A stretch of 21,102 bases of DNA, taken from the NCBI GenBank assembly GCA_023413135.1, contig JAEZQK010000116.1, forward strand, positions 1-21,102. The letters run 5' to 3'. The notes under the pieces were generated by a model, which saw only the letters and a program-made list of their open reading frames with translations, made no database searches and was not told the origin of the DNA. Positions 7,732 through 15,934 of this stretch are shown in pieces (within the stretch, counting starts at the first letter, position 1; each line of letters opens with the position of its first letter). The position numbers and the translations under genes are program-made. The DNA comes from Bacillota bacterium. Its GTDB lineage: Bacteria; Bacillota; Clostridia; Christensenellales; Aristaeellaceae.

Positions 7732-8685
7732 TCACCACAGGCCGTATTCCGTCTTGCGTTTGCTGACCGTATTGCTCAAAATCACCAGGCCGAAGGAAAT
7801 CAAAGCGTTGAAGAAATCCACTGCCGTCGTGTAGCTGTAATTCGCCTCCAGGATGCCCCGCCTGTACACGAAGGAGGAGATGACATCCGAAGTCTCCGCG
7901 TTGGAGGCATTGTACAGCAGTATGATCTTCTCATAGCCGATATTGAGCACAGCCCCCACACGAATGATCAAAAGGATCACGATGGTAGGCAAAAGGCCCG
8001 GCAGCGTTACATGCAGCGTCTGCTTGAAACGGTTCGCGCCGTCGATGCGCGCCGCCTCATACAGCTCCTGGTCAATGCCGCTGAGGGCGGCAAGGTAGAT
8101 GATGGAATTCCATCCACAATGCTGCCAGATGTCTGAAGCTACATAGACCGTGCGAAAGGCTTCAGGCTTCATCAAATAATTTTCATTCGGCATCCCCAAA
8201 GCGGCCAGGAGGGAGGTGATCACGCCATCCTTCTTCAAAAAGTCCATCAGCATGCCGCAAATGACAATCATGGAAATAAAGTAGGGCATATAGGTGATGG
8301 TCTGAACGGTCCTTTTATAGCGCGGCCCCTTCAATTCGTTGATGAGCAGCGCCAGCAGTATGGGTGCCGGAAAGGAAAACACGATCCCATACAGGCTAAT
8401 CAAAAGCGTATTGCGCAGGAGTCTTAGAAAATAGTAGCTGGAAAAAAAGGATGCAAAATGCTTCCATCCCGCCCACGGGCTGCCCCAGATACCCCTGTTG
8501 GGCTTGAAATCCTTGAAGGCGATGATATTCCCCAGCAGAGGCCAGTAGCAAAAAAGCAGATACCATACAACGAGCGGCAGAACCATCAAATATACGTATT
8601 TATAGCGCATGAAGTCTCGCCTTACGCGCAGGGAAAAAGGCTTGCAATAACCTGCCCGGCGCCGGGCCGGTACCGGAATAGACAT
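7732..8685 (-). CDS. carbohydrate ABC transporter permease (LplB/YtcO, CUT1 MalF type)
   Basis: This is the second membrane subunit of the CUT1 importer, 317 aa. The first membrane segment is near residues 32-50 (YVYLMVLPLVVWYLLFCYWP), followed by the family sequence NIIAFKDFKPNRGIWGSPW. The EAA loop reads ELYEAARIDGANRFKQTLHVTLP. The C-terminus (ISFGLVILSNTVSKRKTEYGLW) matches LplB relatives. The ATG at 8685 has GGGGAG four bases upstream; an ATG nine codons earlier at 8712 has no ribosome site. A terminator-like hairpin lies just upstream, so its transcription probably depends on read-through from the binding-protein gene or on an unseen promoter. No ATPase gene is nearby. Confidence 0.92.
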   Translation of the reverse strand: MSIPVPARRRAGYCKPFSLRVRRDFMRYKYVYLMVLPLVVWYLLFCYWPLLGNIIAFKDFKPNRGIWGSPWAGWKHFASFFSSYYFLRLLRNTLLISLYGIVFSFPAPILLALLINELKGPRYKRTVQTITYMPYFISMIVICGMLMDFLKKDGVITSLLAALGMPNENYLMKPEAFRTVYVASDIWQHCGWNSIIYLAALSGIDQELYEAARIDGANRFKQTLHVTLPGLLPTIVILLIIRVGAVLNIGYEKIILLYNASNAETSDVISSFVYRRGILEANYSYTTAVDFFNALISFGLVILSNTVSKRKTEYGLW

Positions 8686-8724
8686 TTTGCTCCCCGCCCC
8701 CTTTGATCCCATCCATGAATGGGT

Positions 8725-8764
8725 AAAAAGGAACCGGGACGCCGGACACGACGTCCCGGTTTCC
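8725..8764 (-). terminator. intercistronic terminator/attenuator between binding protein and permeases
   Basis: Read on the minus strand, AACCGGGAC and GTCCCGGTT form a 9-bp perfect stem around a 12-base loop. The stem is extended past a one-base bulge by GGA/TCC pairing and followed by TTTTT. It sits 26 bases after the binding-protein stop and about 40 before the permease start. It should end most transcripts after the binding-protein gene and let a fraction continue. Confidence 0.75.
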
Positions 8765-8790
8765 TGCCTGGTATGTTTTCCGGGTCACAT

Positions 8791-10371
8791 TTACGGACGG
8801 GCGAGATAGCGCTCCAGCTGTGCCTGGCGGAGTTCCAAGGCGCGGTCGATGCCCATGCCCTTTAAAGTAGCGACCATTACATCAAAGCCTTCATCCAGAT
8901 CGACAGTGCCCATGATGATCTTCGTTGCCTGCTCCACCATGTAGGTCGTGCAGTCATTCATGATGGTGGCAAATTCACTGGCTTCCTCGGCGGTGGGCGT
9001 TACCGGGGGCATGATGATCGCATTCGTGCATTTCATCCAGTTCTTGCGGCCCTCGATCTGCTCAGGCAGGCAGTCGCGCTGTTCCAGCACGTCCTTGCGC
9101 TTGTATACGGGAGACTGGGACTGCCAAATGGTATACTTGGCCATGGCCTGCTCGCGGGACAGTCCTTCGGGGCTCTCGGCCACCAGGGGCAGGAAGTAGG
9201 GATTGCCGTTTGCATCAAAGTCGTAGGTTTGGCCCTTGATGCCCCAGTTGGAAAGCATATGGCCTTCCTCGCTGTAGAAGTAATCGAAATACTTTATGAT
9301 CAGCTCCGGGTTCTTGCACGAGCTGGTGATTGCAATGCCGGCACCCGTATAAGCTGCGGCCTGCTGGCCCACGATGGGTGTTTCGCCCTCGTTCAACGTG
9401 GGATAAGGCATTGGGAGCAGCTGGAAATCGGGATTCGTCTCGTTGCGGCTCATGGCTGTGTAGCGGGTAATGCTATTGCCCATGGAGCCGATGAAGGCGA
9501 ACACGCGGTTGCCGGTAACCTTTTCATCCCGCAGCTTGGCGGTATTCGCTGCAAACTCGGAATCCAGCAGGCCCAGCTCATACCACCTGCGCATGGTGGT
9601 CAGGAATTCCTTGTACTCCGGCTGAATCGCGCCATACTTTACCGTGCCGTTGTCGTTATAGAATTCCTGGGTGATGCCGTAGGCGCCCAGAATGGTGGGT
9701 GATTCGGTGACGTTGGTCATGGTGGCAAAGAAGTAGGGGATGACATCCTTCAATTCCTCGTTGCCGCGTACCTTGATGAGCATCTCTTCCCAGCCCGCCA
9801 CGGTGGTAGGAAACTCTTCCGGCGTCATGCCGATCTTTTTCAGGAAATCGCCGCGCACCACGGGCCCCTGGTGGGTCGCCAGCTCCTTGTCCTCATAGAT
9901 GGAGGGAAGGACGTAATAGGTGCCGTCGTCCAGCTTGATCTGGCGGTCGATGTCGGGATGCGCCGCAAGATAAGCCTTGAAGTTTGGCGCATACTGATCG
10001 ATCAGATCGTTGAGGGGGATGATGACGCCGTCAACTATGTAGTTCGCAGGGCCGCCGGGCACGGTCAGCCAGCCGTACTGGATCACATCCGGATAGTCGC
10101 CGGATGCGCACATCAGGTTGAATGCATCCTTTTCGCCGCCCACCGGCGGATGCTGGAATTCCACGGCAACGTTCGTCATTTCCTTCATGGTCTGGAAAAC
10201 AAGGTTTTCAGACCAATCCTTGACCGCGCCGGCCGCCTTGTCCATCGAGCACCACATGGTGAACGACTGGGGCGTGTCGTAAACGGTGGGTCCCTCCGCC
10301 AAAGCGGAGCCAAACGCCATCACAGCTGCCAGGAAAAGGACGGCAAACACACGGAAGCCTTTGGATCTCAT
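8791..10371 (-). CDS. extracellular substrate-binding protein of a CUT1 importer (LplA/YtcQ-like)
   Basis: This 526-aa secreted protein probably binds an oligosaccharide and delivers it to the two permeases downstream. Its length is typical of LplA/YtcQ-type proteins, larger than maltose-type proteins. Residues 1-25 form a signal peptide ending SALA before EGPTV; there is no lipobox Cys, so it is predicted to be processed by signal peptidase I. Family-like features include VAVEFQHPPVGGEKDAFNLMCASGDYPDV (about 50-80), LNDLIDQYAPNFKAYL (about 101-116), DGTYYVLPSIYED and FDYFYSEEGHMLSNWGIKG toward the C-terminus. The ATG follows GGGAGG by eight bases. It is the first gene behind an extended -10 promoter downstream of the two-component system that probably controls it. 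Confidence 0.92.
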   Translation of the reverse strand: MRSKGFRVFAVLFLAAVMAFGSALAEGPTVYDTPQSFTMWCSMDKAAGAVKDWSENLVFQTMKEMTNVAVEFQHPPVGGEKDAFNLMCASGDYPDVIQYGWLTVPGGPANYIVDGVIIPLNDLIDQYAPNFKAYLAAHPDIDRQIKLDDGTYYVLPSIYEDKELATHQGPVVRGDFLKKIGMTPEEFPTTVAGWEEMLIKVRGNEELKDVIPYFFATMTNVTESPTILGAYGITQEFYNDNGTVKYGAIQPEYKEFLTTMRRWYELGLLDSEFAANTAKLRDEKVTGNRVFAFIGSMGNSITRYTAMSRNETNPDFQLLPMPYPTLNEGETPIVGQQAAAYTGAGIAITSSCKNPELIIKYFDYFYSEEGHMLSNWGIKGQTYDFDANGNPYFLPLVAESPEGLSREQAMAKYTIWQSQSPVYKRKDVLEQRDCLPEQIEGRKNWMKCTNAIIMPPVTPTAEEASEFATIMNDCTTYMVEQATKIIMGTVDLDEGFDVMVATLKGMGIDRALELRQAQLERYLARP

Positions 10372-10404
10372 GAACTTTTCCTCCCTTTACGATTCAGTAG
10401 GTAG

Positions 10405-10464
10405 CATGAGTATAACAGGGTATATTGCGCAAATACATGTCACAGTTTCAGTTTTATTTGTCAA
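10405..10464 (-). promoter_or_regulatory. promoter and candidate activator site of the binding-protein operon
   Basis: On the minus strand an extended -10 box TGT-TATACT lies at 10409-10417. No good -35 box sits at the usual distance (TGTATT at 17 bases is poor). About 30-40 bases upstream of the -10 is a perfect tandem repeat AAACTG-AAACTG (10443-10454), placed where an AraC-type activator would bind beside RNA polymerase. A TTGACA at 10459-10464 overlaps the regulator's stop but has no matching -10. Activation by the response regulator encoded just upstream is inferred. Confidence 0.5.
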
Positions 10465-11921
10465 ATGATCGGTTGTTTATCCATGCATTTCACCGCCGCC
10501 ATCCTGGTGGGTGCCTGCCCGAAATACTGCTTGAATCGTTTGCTGAAGGTGAAATAGTCCCCGTATCCCAATTCCAGCGCCAGCAATTGCAGATTGCATT
10601 CCCTGCTCATAAGCGCCTTTCTGGCATGCTCCATGCGCAGCTTCGTTACATAATCGGTATATGTCATGCCCGTCACCTTGCGGAACAGTTCGCTGCAATA
10701 GGCTGTGTTCAGGTGGAATTGCGCCGCCAGCTCGCTCAAATGCAGCCTGCCCGTGTATTGCGCGCGCACATATTCCAGCAGCTCCAAAAAGCTTTGGTTC
10801 ACGTTGACCGCAGGGGGCAAAGCGCCCTCCTCAAGGTGCTGGCGCATCAGCGTATCCAGATAACCGGCCATTTCCGCAGTGTTTTTCAGAAAGGCGCGCA
10901 TGGCCTCCGCATCCATTACCCATTCCAATTCGCCGCTTAAGCGGGCGCTGCCATAGCGGTCAAAGGCATCCATGAGCCTGTTCCACATGCGGCAGACGCT
11001 GTGCATCTGCACCTGCTCATCGGCAAGCAGGCAGGGAAGGGTCTCCAACCGCTGGGCCCAGGTTTTCCCGTCCCTGCCGGGAACGGCGTCCAGCAAGGCC
11101 TGTATGCAGCTGTCGACGGCAGCGCTTTCCAGCGCATGGTAGGCCACCAGCCTTTTTTGGGGATTGACGAACTCCGTATAGGCGCAGCTCTGCGCCTCGC
11201 AAACGCGCCGGGACAAATAGTGCGCATGGCAGCTTAAGCGGCTGAGCCCGATAAACAGACTGGGATAACCCCTTATCCCCTCCAGCGAACGCTTCACCAT
11301 ATCCCCGACAGATTCGTCACCGTTGAAAATAAACATCATCTTGGTTATGCCCAGCCGGACCTGCATGAAGTTAAGACCTGCCAAATCATGCAGCACATGG
11401 GGGGCGGCCTGCTCATCCACATAGCGCACAACGGCGACCTGCCAATACTCCCCCGTGATTGGAAGGCCGCTTTGCCTGAACAGGCATTCACTGGACATGC
11501 CGTTTTGAATTTCCTCCAGCAGAACCGCGCTTTGCATCATGGCACGGTCATTGAGCTTGTCTTTCAGCTTTTCCAGCAGTTCCTGCGCCGCATCCCGCTC
11601 CACAGGCTTGATGCAATAGTCGAATACGCCCAAGCGCAGCGCCTGCTGCGCATACTGGAAAAGTTCGTATCCACTTACGATGATGAACAGCGGCGGACTG
11701 CGTAGGCTTTGTGCCTTCTCCGCCATTTCCAGCCCGCTCATCCCAGGCATACGGATATCGATGAATACCGCATCCGGCATATCCCGGACGATGGCATCCC
11801 ATCCCTCCGCCGGGTCTGTATACCGACCCATCACCTGAAAACCATTTTCTTCCCAGCGGAAGACATGGAACAAGCTTTCCAATGCCCAGGGTTCATCATC
11901 GATTAAAACAACCGTATTCAT
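10461..11921 (-). CDS. response regulator with AraC-type DNA-binding domain (YesN family)
   Basis: This is a cytoplasmic transcription activator, 486 aa. An N-terminal receiver domain (about 1-120) shows the acidic pair D8/D9, phosphoacceptor D55 (FIDIRMPG), S83 and K105 (CIKP). A long middle region (about 125-370) has no recognised motif, as is usual for YesN proteins. The C-terminal AraC domain starts at about 375, with helix-turn-helix segments LSELAAQFHLNTAYCSELF (395-413) and LQLLALELGYGDYFTFSKRF (444-463). The ATG at 11921 overlaps the kinase's TGA as ATGA and has GGGGAG six bases upstream, so the two are co-translated; 35 in-frame codons further upstream lie inside the kinase gene. It probably activates the adjacent binding-protein promoter. 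Confidence 0.93.
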   Translation of the reverse strand: MNTVVLIDDEPWALESLFHVFRWEENGFQVMGRYTDPAEGWDAIVRDMPDAVFIDIRMPGMSGLEMAEKAQSLRSPPLFIIVSGYELFQYAQQALRLGVFDYCIKPVERDAAQELLEKLKDKLNDRAMMQSAVLLEEIQNGMSSECLFRQSGLPITGEYWQVAVVRYVDEQAAPHVLHDLAGLNFMQVRLGITKMMFIFNGDESVGDMVKRSLEGIRGYPSLFIGLSRLSCHAHYLSRRVCEAQSCAYTEFVNPQKRLVAYHALESAAVDSCIQALLDAVPGRDGKTWAQRLETLPCLLADEQVQMHSVCRMWNRLMDAFDRYGSARLSGELEWVMDAEAMRAFLKNTAEMAGYLDTLMRQHLEEGALPPAVNVNQSFLELLEYVRAQYTGRLHLSELAAQFHLNTAYCSELFRKVTGMTYTDYVTKLRMEHARKALMSRECNLQLLALELGYGDYFTFSKRFKQYFGQAPTRMAAVKCMDKQPII

Positions 11922-13675
11922 ATAGACTCCCCTTCGCCATGAAGCGGCTGTGCCGGAGGTGCCGCCAGGACCCGTATGGTTACCTCCGTGCCTATGCCTT
12001 CCTGCGATTCTACCGCCAGTCCGCATTCCTCTCCATAAAGAAGCCGGATCCGCCGGTGGATGTTCGCCAGGCCGATATGGTCAAACCGTTCCTTCGCATC
12101 GTCGCACGATCCGTACAGCCCGCCGCGCAGCCTTAAAAGCCCGGCCTCATTCATGCCCAGCCCATTATCGCGCACCGTCAGATGCAGATAGCCTTCCTCC
12201 CGCCGGACAGTGATCTGAAGCAGGCCCTTCCGGCTTACCGCTTCCAGCCCATGCATCACCGCATTTTCCACAATGGGCTGCAAAAGCATCTTGGGGATGC
12301 GCACCTCCCTGGCGGAGGCTTCCACATCCAAAACAGCCTCGATCCTTCCGCCGTGGCGGATGCGGATGATGGTCATATAGCGGGCAATGCTCTGCATTTC
12401 CTCTTCAATGCTCACATAGGGTCTGGCCTGCGTCGCGTAGCGGAAGATATAGGCCATGGCTGAAATGATCTCCTCCAGGTCCGCCATGCCGCCCGTAGAT
12501 GCCATGCCGCGCATGCAATCCAGCGTATTGTACAGGAAATGGGGATTGATTTGATGGGTCAGCGCAGCGATTTCCGATTGCTTCTGGGCCAGCTCCGTCC
12601 GGTATATCCGGTCCTTGCTGCGCAGGTTTTCCTGCGTCATCAAACGCTGTTTATCCAGCATATCGTTCAAGCCTTCGGCGATATAGTTCAGCTCGTTTTT
12701 GTTCCGCAGCTCCAGATGGCCCTGCGGGCCATGCTGCGCCTGGGAACGCATGAAATCCAGGATCTGCCGTATGGGAGCATTGATATGCCTGCGGAGCAAA
12801 ACGATAAACGCGCACAGGATAAGGAACATAAAAGCACCCATCAACCATGCGAACCGTGTTACCGCCGCCATACGCCCAGACAATGTGGAATCGTGCACAA
12901 ATGCCACGAGATGCCAGCGAAGCAGCGAAAAGCTGCGGGTTTGCACAAACAACCCATCATCCGGCAGCATTCCCGACCGGATTCCGGCCATTACATCAGA
13001 TCGCCGCACTTCATTCATGGTCAGGCTTTCAATGATCGGATCGTTCCTGCCGTCAAGCAGCACCATGTCGATCCCATAATCACTGCCCACCGCCTTGAAC
13101 GCATCCCGTATTTGCTTGAGGTTATACAAGATGATGGTATACAATGTGCTTCCGTCGGCGGCGCTGTCCGTGCAGTTGATGCAATAGGTAAGCCTGTTAT
13201 CCCCTTCGCCGCTTTGCAGATGAACGGGATTTTTGATGACCAGCCCGTTGTCTATCGCGCGTTCTGCGCTTTTAAGCACCTGGCTGTCCACCGCACCATA
13301 GGCAAACAGCCGTATATCTTTAAAATCCGTCACGATGATGGAGTCTATATTGTCTGCCGCCAGCTGCGTCAAATGTACGGCGGAGCGCAGTGCCTTGAAA
13401 GCCTGATTATCCCGGACTTCCGACCGCACATAGGCTCGCATCGCCTCGCTGCGGGAGAGCGTGCCGGATATCAGGTTCAGCTCGTACCACATCTGGTTGA
13501 TGTCATTGAATATCTGATCCGCACCGGCCCTCGTAAGCGTCCTCATGCTTTGCGCAATCGTTTCACGATAATTCCATAAAAATACCTGCTCCACAAACAG
13601 CAGCGCCAGGAATACGAGCACGTTCAAAACGATAAACAGGCGTTGGATCCCGCCCCGGTTGCGAAATATATTCAT
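11918..13675 (-). CDS. sensor histidine kinase (YesM family)
   Basis: This is a membrane sensor, 585 aa, that phosphorylates the co-encoded response regulator. A membrane segment at about 13-34 and a second at 274-295 flank an extracellular sensing region of about 240 residues, followed by a HAMP-like linker (about 296-350). The His_kinase domain carries QINPHFLYNTLDCMRG with phosphoacceptor H379. The ATPase domain shows the N box PIVENAVMHG (N471) and G box DNGLGM (503-508), then a GIGLANI-type motif as HIGLANIHRR. YesM kinases typically sense carbohydrate presence, sometimes through a loaded binding protein. The ribosome site is weak (TGGAA about nine bases from the ATG). Expression likely starts at the promoter near 13753-13729. 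Confidence 0.93.
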   Translation of the reverse strand: MNIFRNRGGIQRLFIVLNVLVFLALLFVEQVFLWNYRETIAQSMRTLTRAGADQIFNDINQMWYELNLISGTLSRSEAMRAYVRSEVRDNQAFKALRSAVHLTQLAADNIDSIIVTDFKDIRLFAYGAVDSQVLKSAERAIDNGLVIKNPVHLQSGEGDNRLTYCINCTDSAADGSTLYTIILYNLKQIRDAFKAVGSDYGIDMVLLDGRNDPIIESLTMNEVRRSDVMAGIRSGMLPDDGLFVQTRSFSLLRWHLVAFVHDSTLSGRMAAVTRFAWLMGAFMFLILCAFIVLLRRHINAPIRQILDFMRSQAQHGPQGHLELRNKNELNYIAEGLNDMLDKQRLMTQENLRSKDRIYRTELAQKQSEIAALTHQINPHFLYNTLDCMRGMASTGGMADLEEIISAMAYIFRYATQARPYVSIEEEMQSIARYMTIIRIRHGGRIEAVLDVEASAREVRIPKMLLQPIVENAVMHGLEAVSRKGLLQITVRREEGYLHLTVRDNGLGMNEAGLLRLRGGLYGSCDDAKERFDHIGLANIHRRIRLLYGEECGLAVESQEGIGTEVTIRVLAAPPAQPLHGEGESI

Positions 13676-13728
13676 AGATATATTCCATTTCTTTTATTAA
13701 AATGACGTTTCTTTTTTACTCATCAGCC

Positions 13729-13758
13729 ATTGTACTATGGGACAACCGGGAAATGCAA
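13729..13758 (-). promoter_or_regulatory. sigma-A type promoter of the two-component system
   Basis: On the minus strand TTGCAT (13758-13753) and TACAAT (13734-13729) are separated by 18 bases. The -10 box is 54 bases upstream of the kinase ATG and downstream of the terminator that closes the neighbouring peptidase gene. Confidence 0.6.
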
Positions 13759-13858
13759 GCGCCACCGGGAAGCAAAATATGCTCCTTCCGGCATGGCATG
13801 AAAAGGTCATATCTGTTTAGGCTTTTCTTCATATCCATCATCAATAGACCGGCATGCC

Positions 13859-13907
13859 AAAAAGCGGGGCTGCCGTGCCGTGGAATTTTTGATAGCACGA
13901 CAGCCCC
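13859..13907 (-). terminator. intrinsic terminator of the proline iminopeptidase gene
   Basis: On the minus strand GGGGCTG-T-CGTGC pairs with GCACG-G-CAGCCCC (13907-13866) across a 16-base AT-rich loop, followed by GC and TTTTT. It lies 44 bases after the peptidase stop. One internal mismatch interrupts the stem. Confidence 0.75.
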
Positions 13908-13951
13908 TTCGTTTATTTCGGGAAAGAGATATTCCTTATTTTTTCATCCAC

Positions 13952-14932
13952 TCAAGATTGTGCAAAATATTCTGTGGCCCCGACCAGGATCTGGTGCATG
14001 GCTTCTGCTCCGCCGTGGCCGGCTTCATCGATCAGATATAAGTCTGATAAAGGAAGAGCTTTGTGAATGCTCCACGCGCTGCTTAATGGGGATGCAATAT
14101 CCAGTCTCCCCCTGACCATAATTACAGGGATATGCTTTAAGTTTGTAATGCTGCCGGTGATAAAATCATCCGGCAGGAAAGAATAGTGGCCAAAGTAATG
14201 CGTTACCAGTCTGGTAAACCCAAGCCTGAAACGTTCATTTTGGTACCTCGGGCTTGGAATCACCGCGTTTTTCAAAGTCACAATGCGGTCTTCCCACGCA
14301 CACCACGCAAGGGATGCGGGAATATGTATTTGAGGGTCCTGCGACATAAGCAATCCGTTGTATCCAAGCGGAACATTGCCCCGGATGGCCATGCAGGGCA
14401 GAAGATTCAGCAGGCTTTGATATTCTTCCGGAAAAAGCTCTCCCATTGTCCAGGTCAGCCAATCTATTTCATGCTTTCGTGTCGTTACAACCGCCCTCAT
14501 AATCAGTTCGGTTACACGGCTGGGAAACGATACGGCATAAGCCAGCGCAAGGGTTGTTCCCCAAGAGCCGGCAAACAGCATCCACTTATCAATATTGAGC
14601 ATCGTTCGGATTTTTTCCATGTCGGATATAAGATGCGCCGTGGTATTTTCTTTTAGCGCCTCCGTTGTATCTCCTGCATGAGGGATACTCCTGCCGCATC
14701 CTCTTTGATCAAACAGTATGATCCGGTATTGATTTGGATCAAAAAATTGCCGCCAATAGGAAGTTGCCCCGGAGCCGGGCCCGCCATGAACTGCCAAAAC
14801 CGGCTTGCCTTTCGGATTGCCGCATGCTTCCCAATATACAAAATGTCCATCCCCAACGTCGAGCATTCCTTGATCATGGGGCTGGACATCATGATACAAT
14901 CCCTTATCCAATTGTAAAGTATAGTTGTTCAT
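13952..14932 (-). CDS. pip: proline iminopeptidase (alpha/beta hydrolase, peptidase family S33)
   Basis: This enzyme removes N-terminal proline from peptides in the cytoplasm. The 326 aa compare with about 315 for well-known Pip proteins. Visible features are the oxyanion motif VHGGPG (48-53), FDQRGCGRS (74-81), nucleophile S123 in AGSWG, the catalytic Asp D278 in VRGRLDIASP and H306 in EAGHGG. The Asp motif usually reads GRYD and the His motif usually reads SGHS, so these are slight variants, and another alpha/beta hydrolase activity is possible. GGAGA precedes the ATG by about eight bases. It appears to be a single-gene unit with its own terminator. Its codons look more AT-rich than those of both neighbouring operons, which may hint at separate origin. 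Confidence 0.85.
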   Translation of the reverse strand: MNNYTLQLDKGLYHDVQPHDQGMLDVGDGHFVYWEACGNPKGKPVLAVHGGPGSGATSYWRQFFDPNQYRIILFDQRGCGRSIPHAGDTTEALKENTTAHLISDMEKIRTMLNIDKWMLFAGSWGTTLALAYAVSFPSRVTELIMRAVVTTRKHEIDWLTWTMGELFPEEYQSLLNLLPCMAIRGNVPLGYNGLLMSQDPQIHIPASLAWCAWEDRIVTLKNAVIPSPRYQNERFRLGFTRLVTHYFGHYSFLPDDFITGSITNLKHIPVIMVRGRLDIASPLSSAWSIHKALPLSDLYLIDEAGHGGAEAMHQILVGATEYFAQS

Positions 14933-14954
14933 TCCGACTCTCCAACTGCATTTA

Positions 14955-15146
14955 CCGCAAGAGAAAGCAAGACAGGAATTCCCTCAACCCACCCTCGCCT
15001 AAGCGGTCAACCGGCATATGGTAATAAGCTGTACCCTGTTCCCTGTATGCATGTGATCGGTATCGGACGGAAGCTGTATATGCGGGCTCGAACCGCAGGC
15101 TGTCCCTCGCCAACCAATTTTTGCATGCCCGCTTTGACCGGATAGG
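14955..15146 (-). other. unstarted 64-codon open frame in the spacer
   Basis: The 257-base spacer upstream of the peptidase gene holds an open frame between TAG (15147-15149) and TAA (14952-14954). It reads protein-like (for example ARDSLRFEPAYTASVRYRSH and EQGTAYYHMPVDRLGEG), but its only ATG is late and no ribosome site fits. It may be a gene fragment, a dispersed repeat or chance. It also contains a perfect tRNA-like T arm (TGCGG-TTCGAGC-CCGCA) without the rest of a tRNA. I recognise no family. Confidence 0.2.
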
Positions 15147-15189
15147 CTACATGCCTTTCAATTATGGTGCTCCCTCTTTGCGGCCAAGA

Positions 15190-15645
15190 TTACTCCAGAT
15201 CCTCCGTCCAGTTGAGTGCCTGGATCGTGGTATCCAGCTCACGGTACTGTTTGGATAAATCGTCTGCCAACGTGTTCAGTTTTCCGATGTCCATGGTGAG
15301 GACCATCTTTACCTCGGCATGGGTAAGACGATAGTTTTTCTCGGTGGCATTGCCCACGATATCCATCAACAAATTCCGCTTTTTTAGCAGCATTTCCCGG
15401 CGTACCAACGCATCCGCCAATAACTCACCGCTGGGCAGCGCTACCTGCGCATTCCTGCGGTTGATTTTGCCGATCCATTCGCAAAGCCGCTCTTGCAGCG
15501 CCAAGGCCTGGTCCAAAAGGGCATAAGGGTCCTCAAAGGGCTTTTCGTTTTCCTGCACCTTCAGACTGGCCAGAATACGCTGCTTCAACGCCTCCAGCTT
15601 TTCCTGGCATTCCGCCCGCCGCAAAAGAGCCTCCGCCAGTTTCAT
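15190..15645 (-). CDS. DIP1984 family protein (septicolysin-like)
   Basis: This 151-aa protein matches the DIP1984 family in its start (MKLAEALLRRAECQEKLEAL), the central INRRNAQVALPSGELLADAL and the ending YRELDTTIQALNWTEDL. It is almost wholly helical and probably forms coiled coils; the family is small, cytoplasmic and of unknown function, with the name septicolysin attached in some databases on thin grounds. The ribosome site AAGGAGG overlaps the TAA of the upstream glutaredoxin-like gene, placing the ATG 13 bases after that gene. It is the last gene of the four-gene minus-strand operon; no clear terminator follows. Confidence 0.85.
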   Translation of the reverse strand: MKLAEALLRRAECQEKLEALKQRILASLKVQENEKPFEDPYALLDQALALQERLCEWIGKINRRNAQVALPSGELLADALVRREMLLKKRNLLMDIVGNATEKNYRLTHAEVKMVLTMDIGKLNTLADDLSKQYRELDTTIQALNWTEDLE

Positions 15646-15658
15646 TTAAAACGCCTCC

Positions 15659-15922
15659 TTACCCTTCCATCGCCTGTTTCAGGACATGCTCCACCTTTTC
15701 CTTGGTGGCCACGCCTTCATGCAGCTTCACACCGTCCACATAGAAGGTAGGCACAAGATAATAGTCATATTTGTTGGCGATGTCGGGCTGCTTGCGCTCG
15801 TCGATGACCTTCATGGGGATCTTCTTGTATTCCGGATGCTCCGCCATCAATTCATCCAGCCAGGCTTGTGCCTTTTTGCAATAGGGGCATGCATCCATCA
15901 TAAAGTACGTGATTTCCTTCAT
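15659..15922 (-). CDS. glutaredoxin/thioredoxin-fold protein
   Basis: This small 87-aa cytoplasmic protein has the thioredoxin fold. The redox motif CPYC is at residues 12-15, as in classical glutaredoxins, after strand KEITYFMMDA. The cis-proline segment LVPTFYVDG (56-64) follows, then the usual EGVATKEKVEHVLKQ C-terminal helix. It probably catalyses thiol-disulfide exchange, with glutathione or another low-molecular thiol not decided by sequence. Its ribosome site AAGGAGG overlaps the TAA of the ABC-F gene, and the same arrangement recurs at its own end, so the last three genes of this operon are probably co-translated. Confidence 0.88.
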   Translation of the reverse strand: MKEITYFMMDACPYCKKAQAWLDELMAEHPEYKKIPMKVIDERKQPDIANKYDYYLVPTFYVDGVKLHEGVATKEKVEHVLKQAMEG

Positions 15923-15934
15923 GGGTATTCCTCC

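Noticed and set aside
10459..10464. TTGACA as the -35 box of the binding-protein promoter
   Set aside because: Seventeen bases downstream the sequence is GACATG, not a -10 box; the extended -10 at 10409-10417 is a better candidate.
13702..14115. 137-codon plus-strand frame across the terminator and the 3' end of the peptidase gene
   Set aside because: It covers a promoter and a terminator, overlaps a real gene on the other strand and has no recognisable domain.
15070..15095. tRNA gene suggested by a perfect T arm on the minus strand
   Set aside because: No matching acceptor 5' strand, D arm or anticodon arm was found in the preceding 70 bases; at most a remnant.
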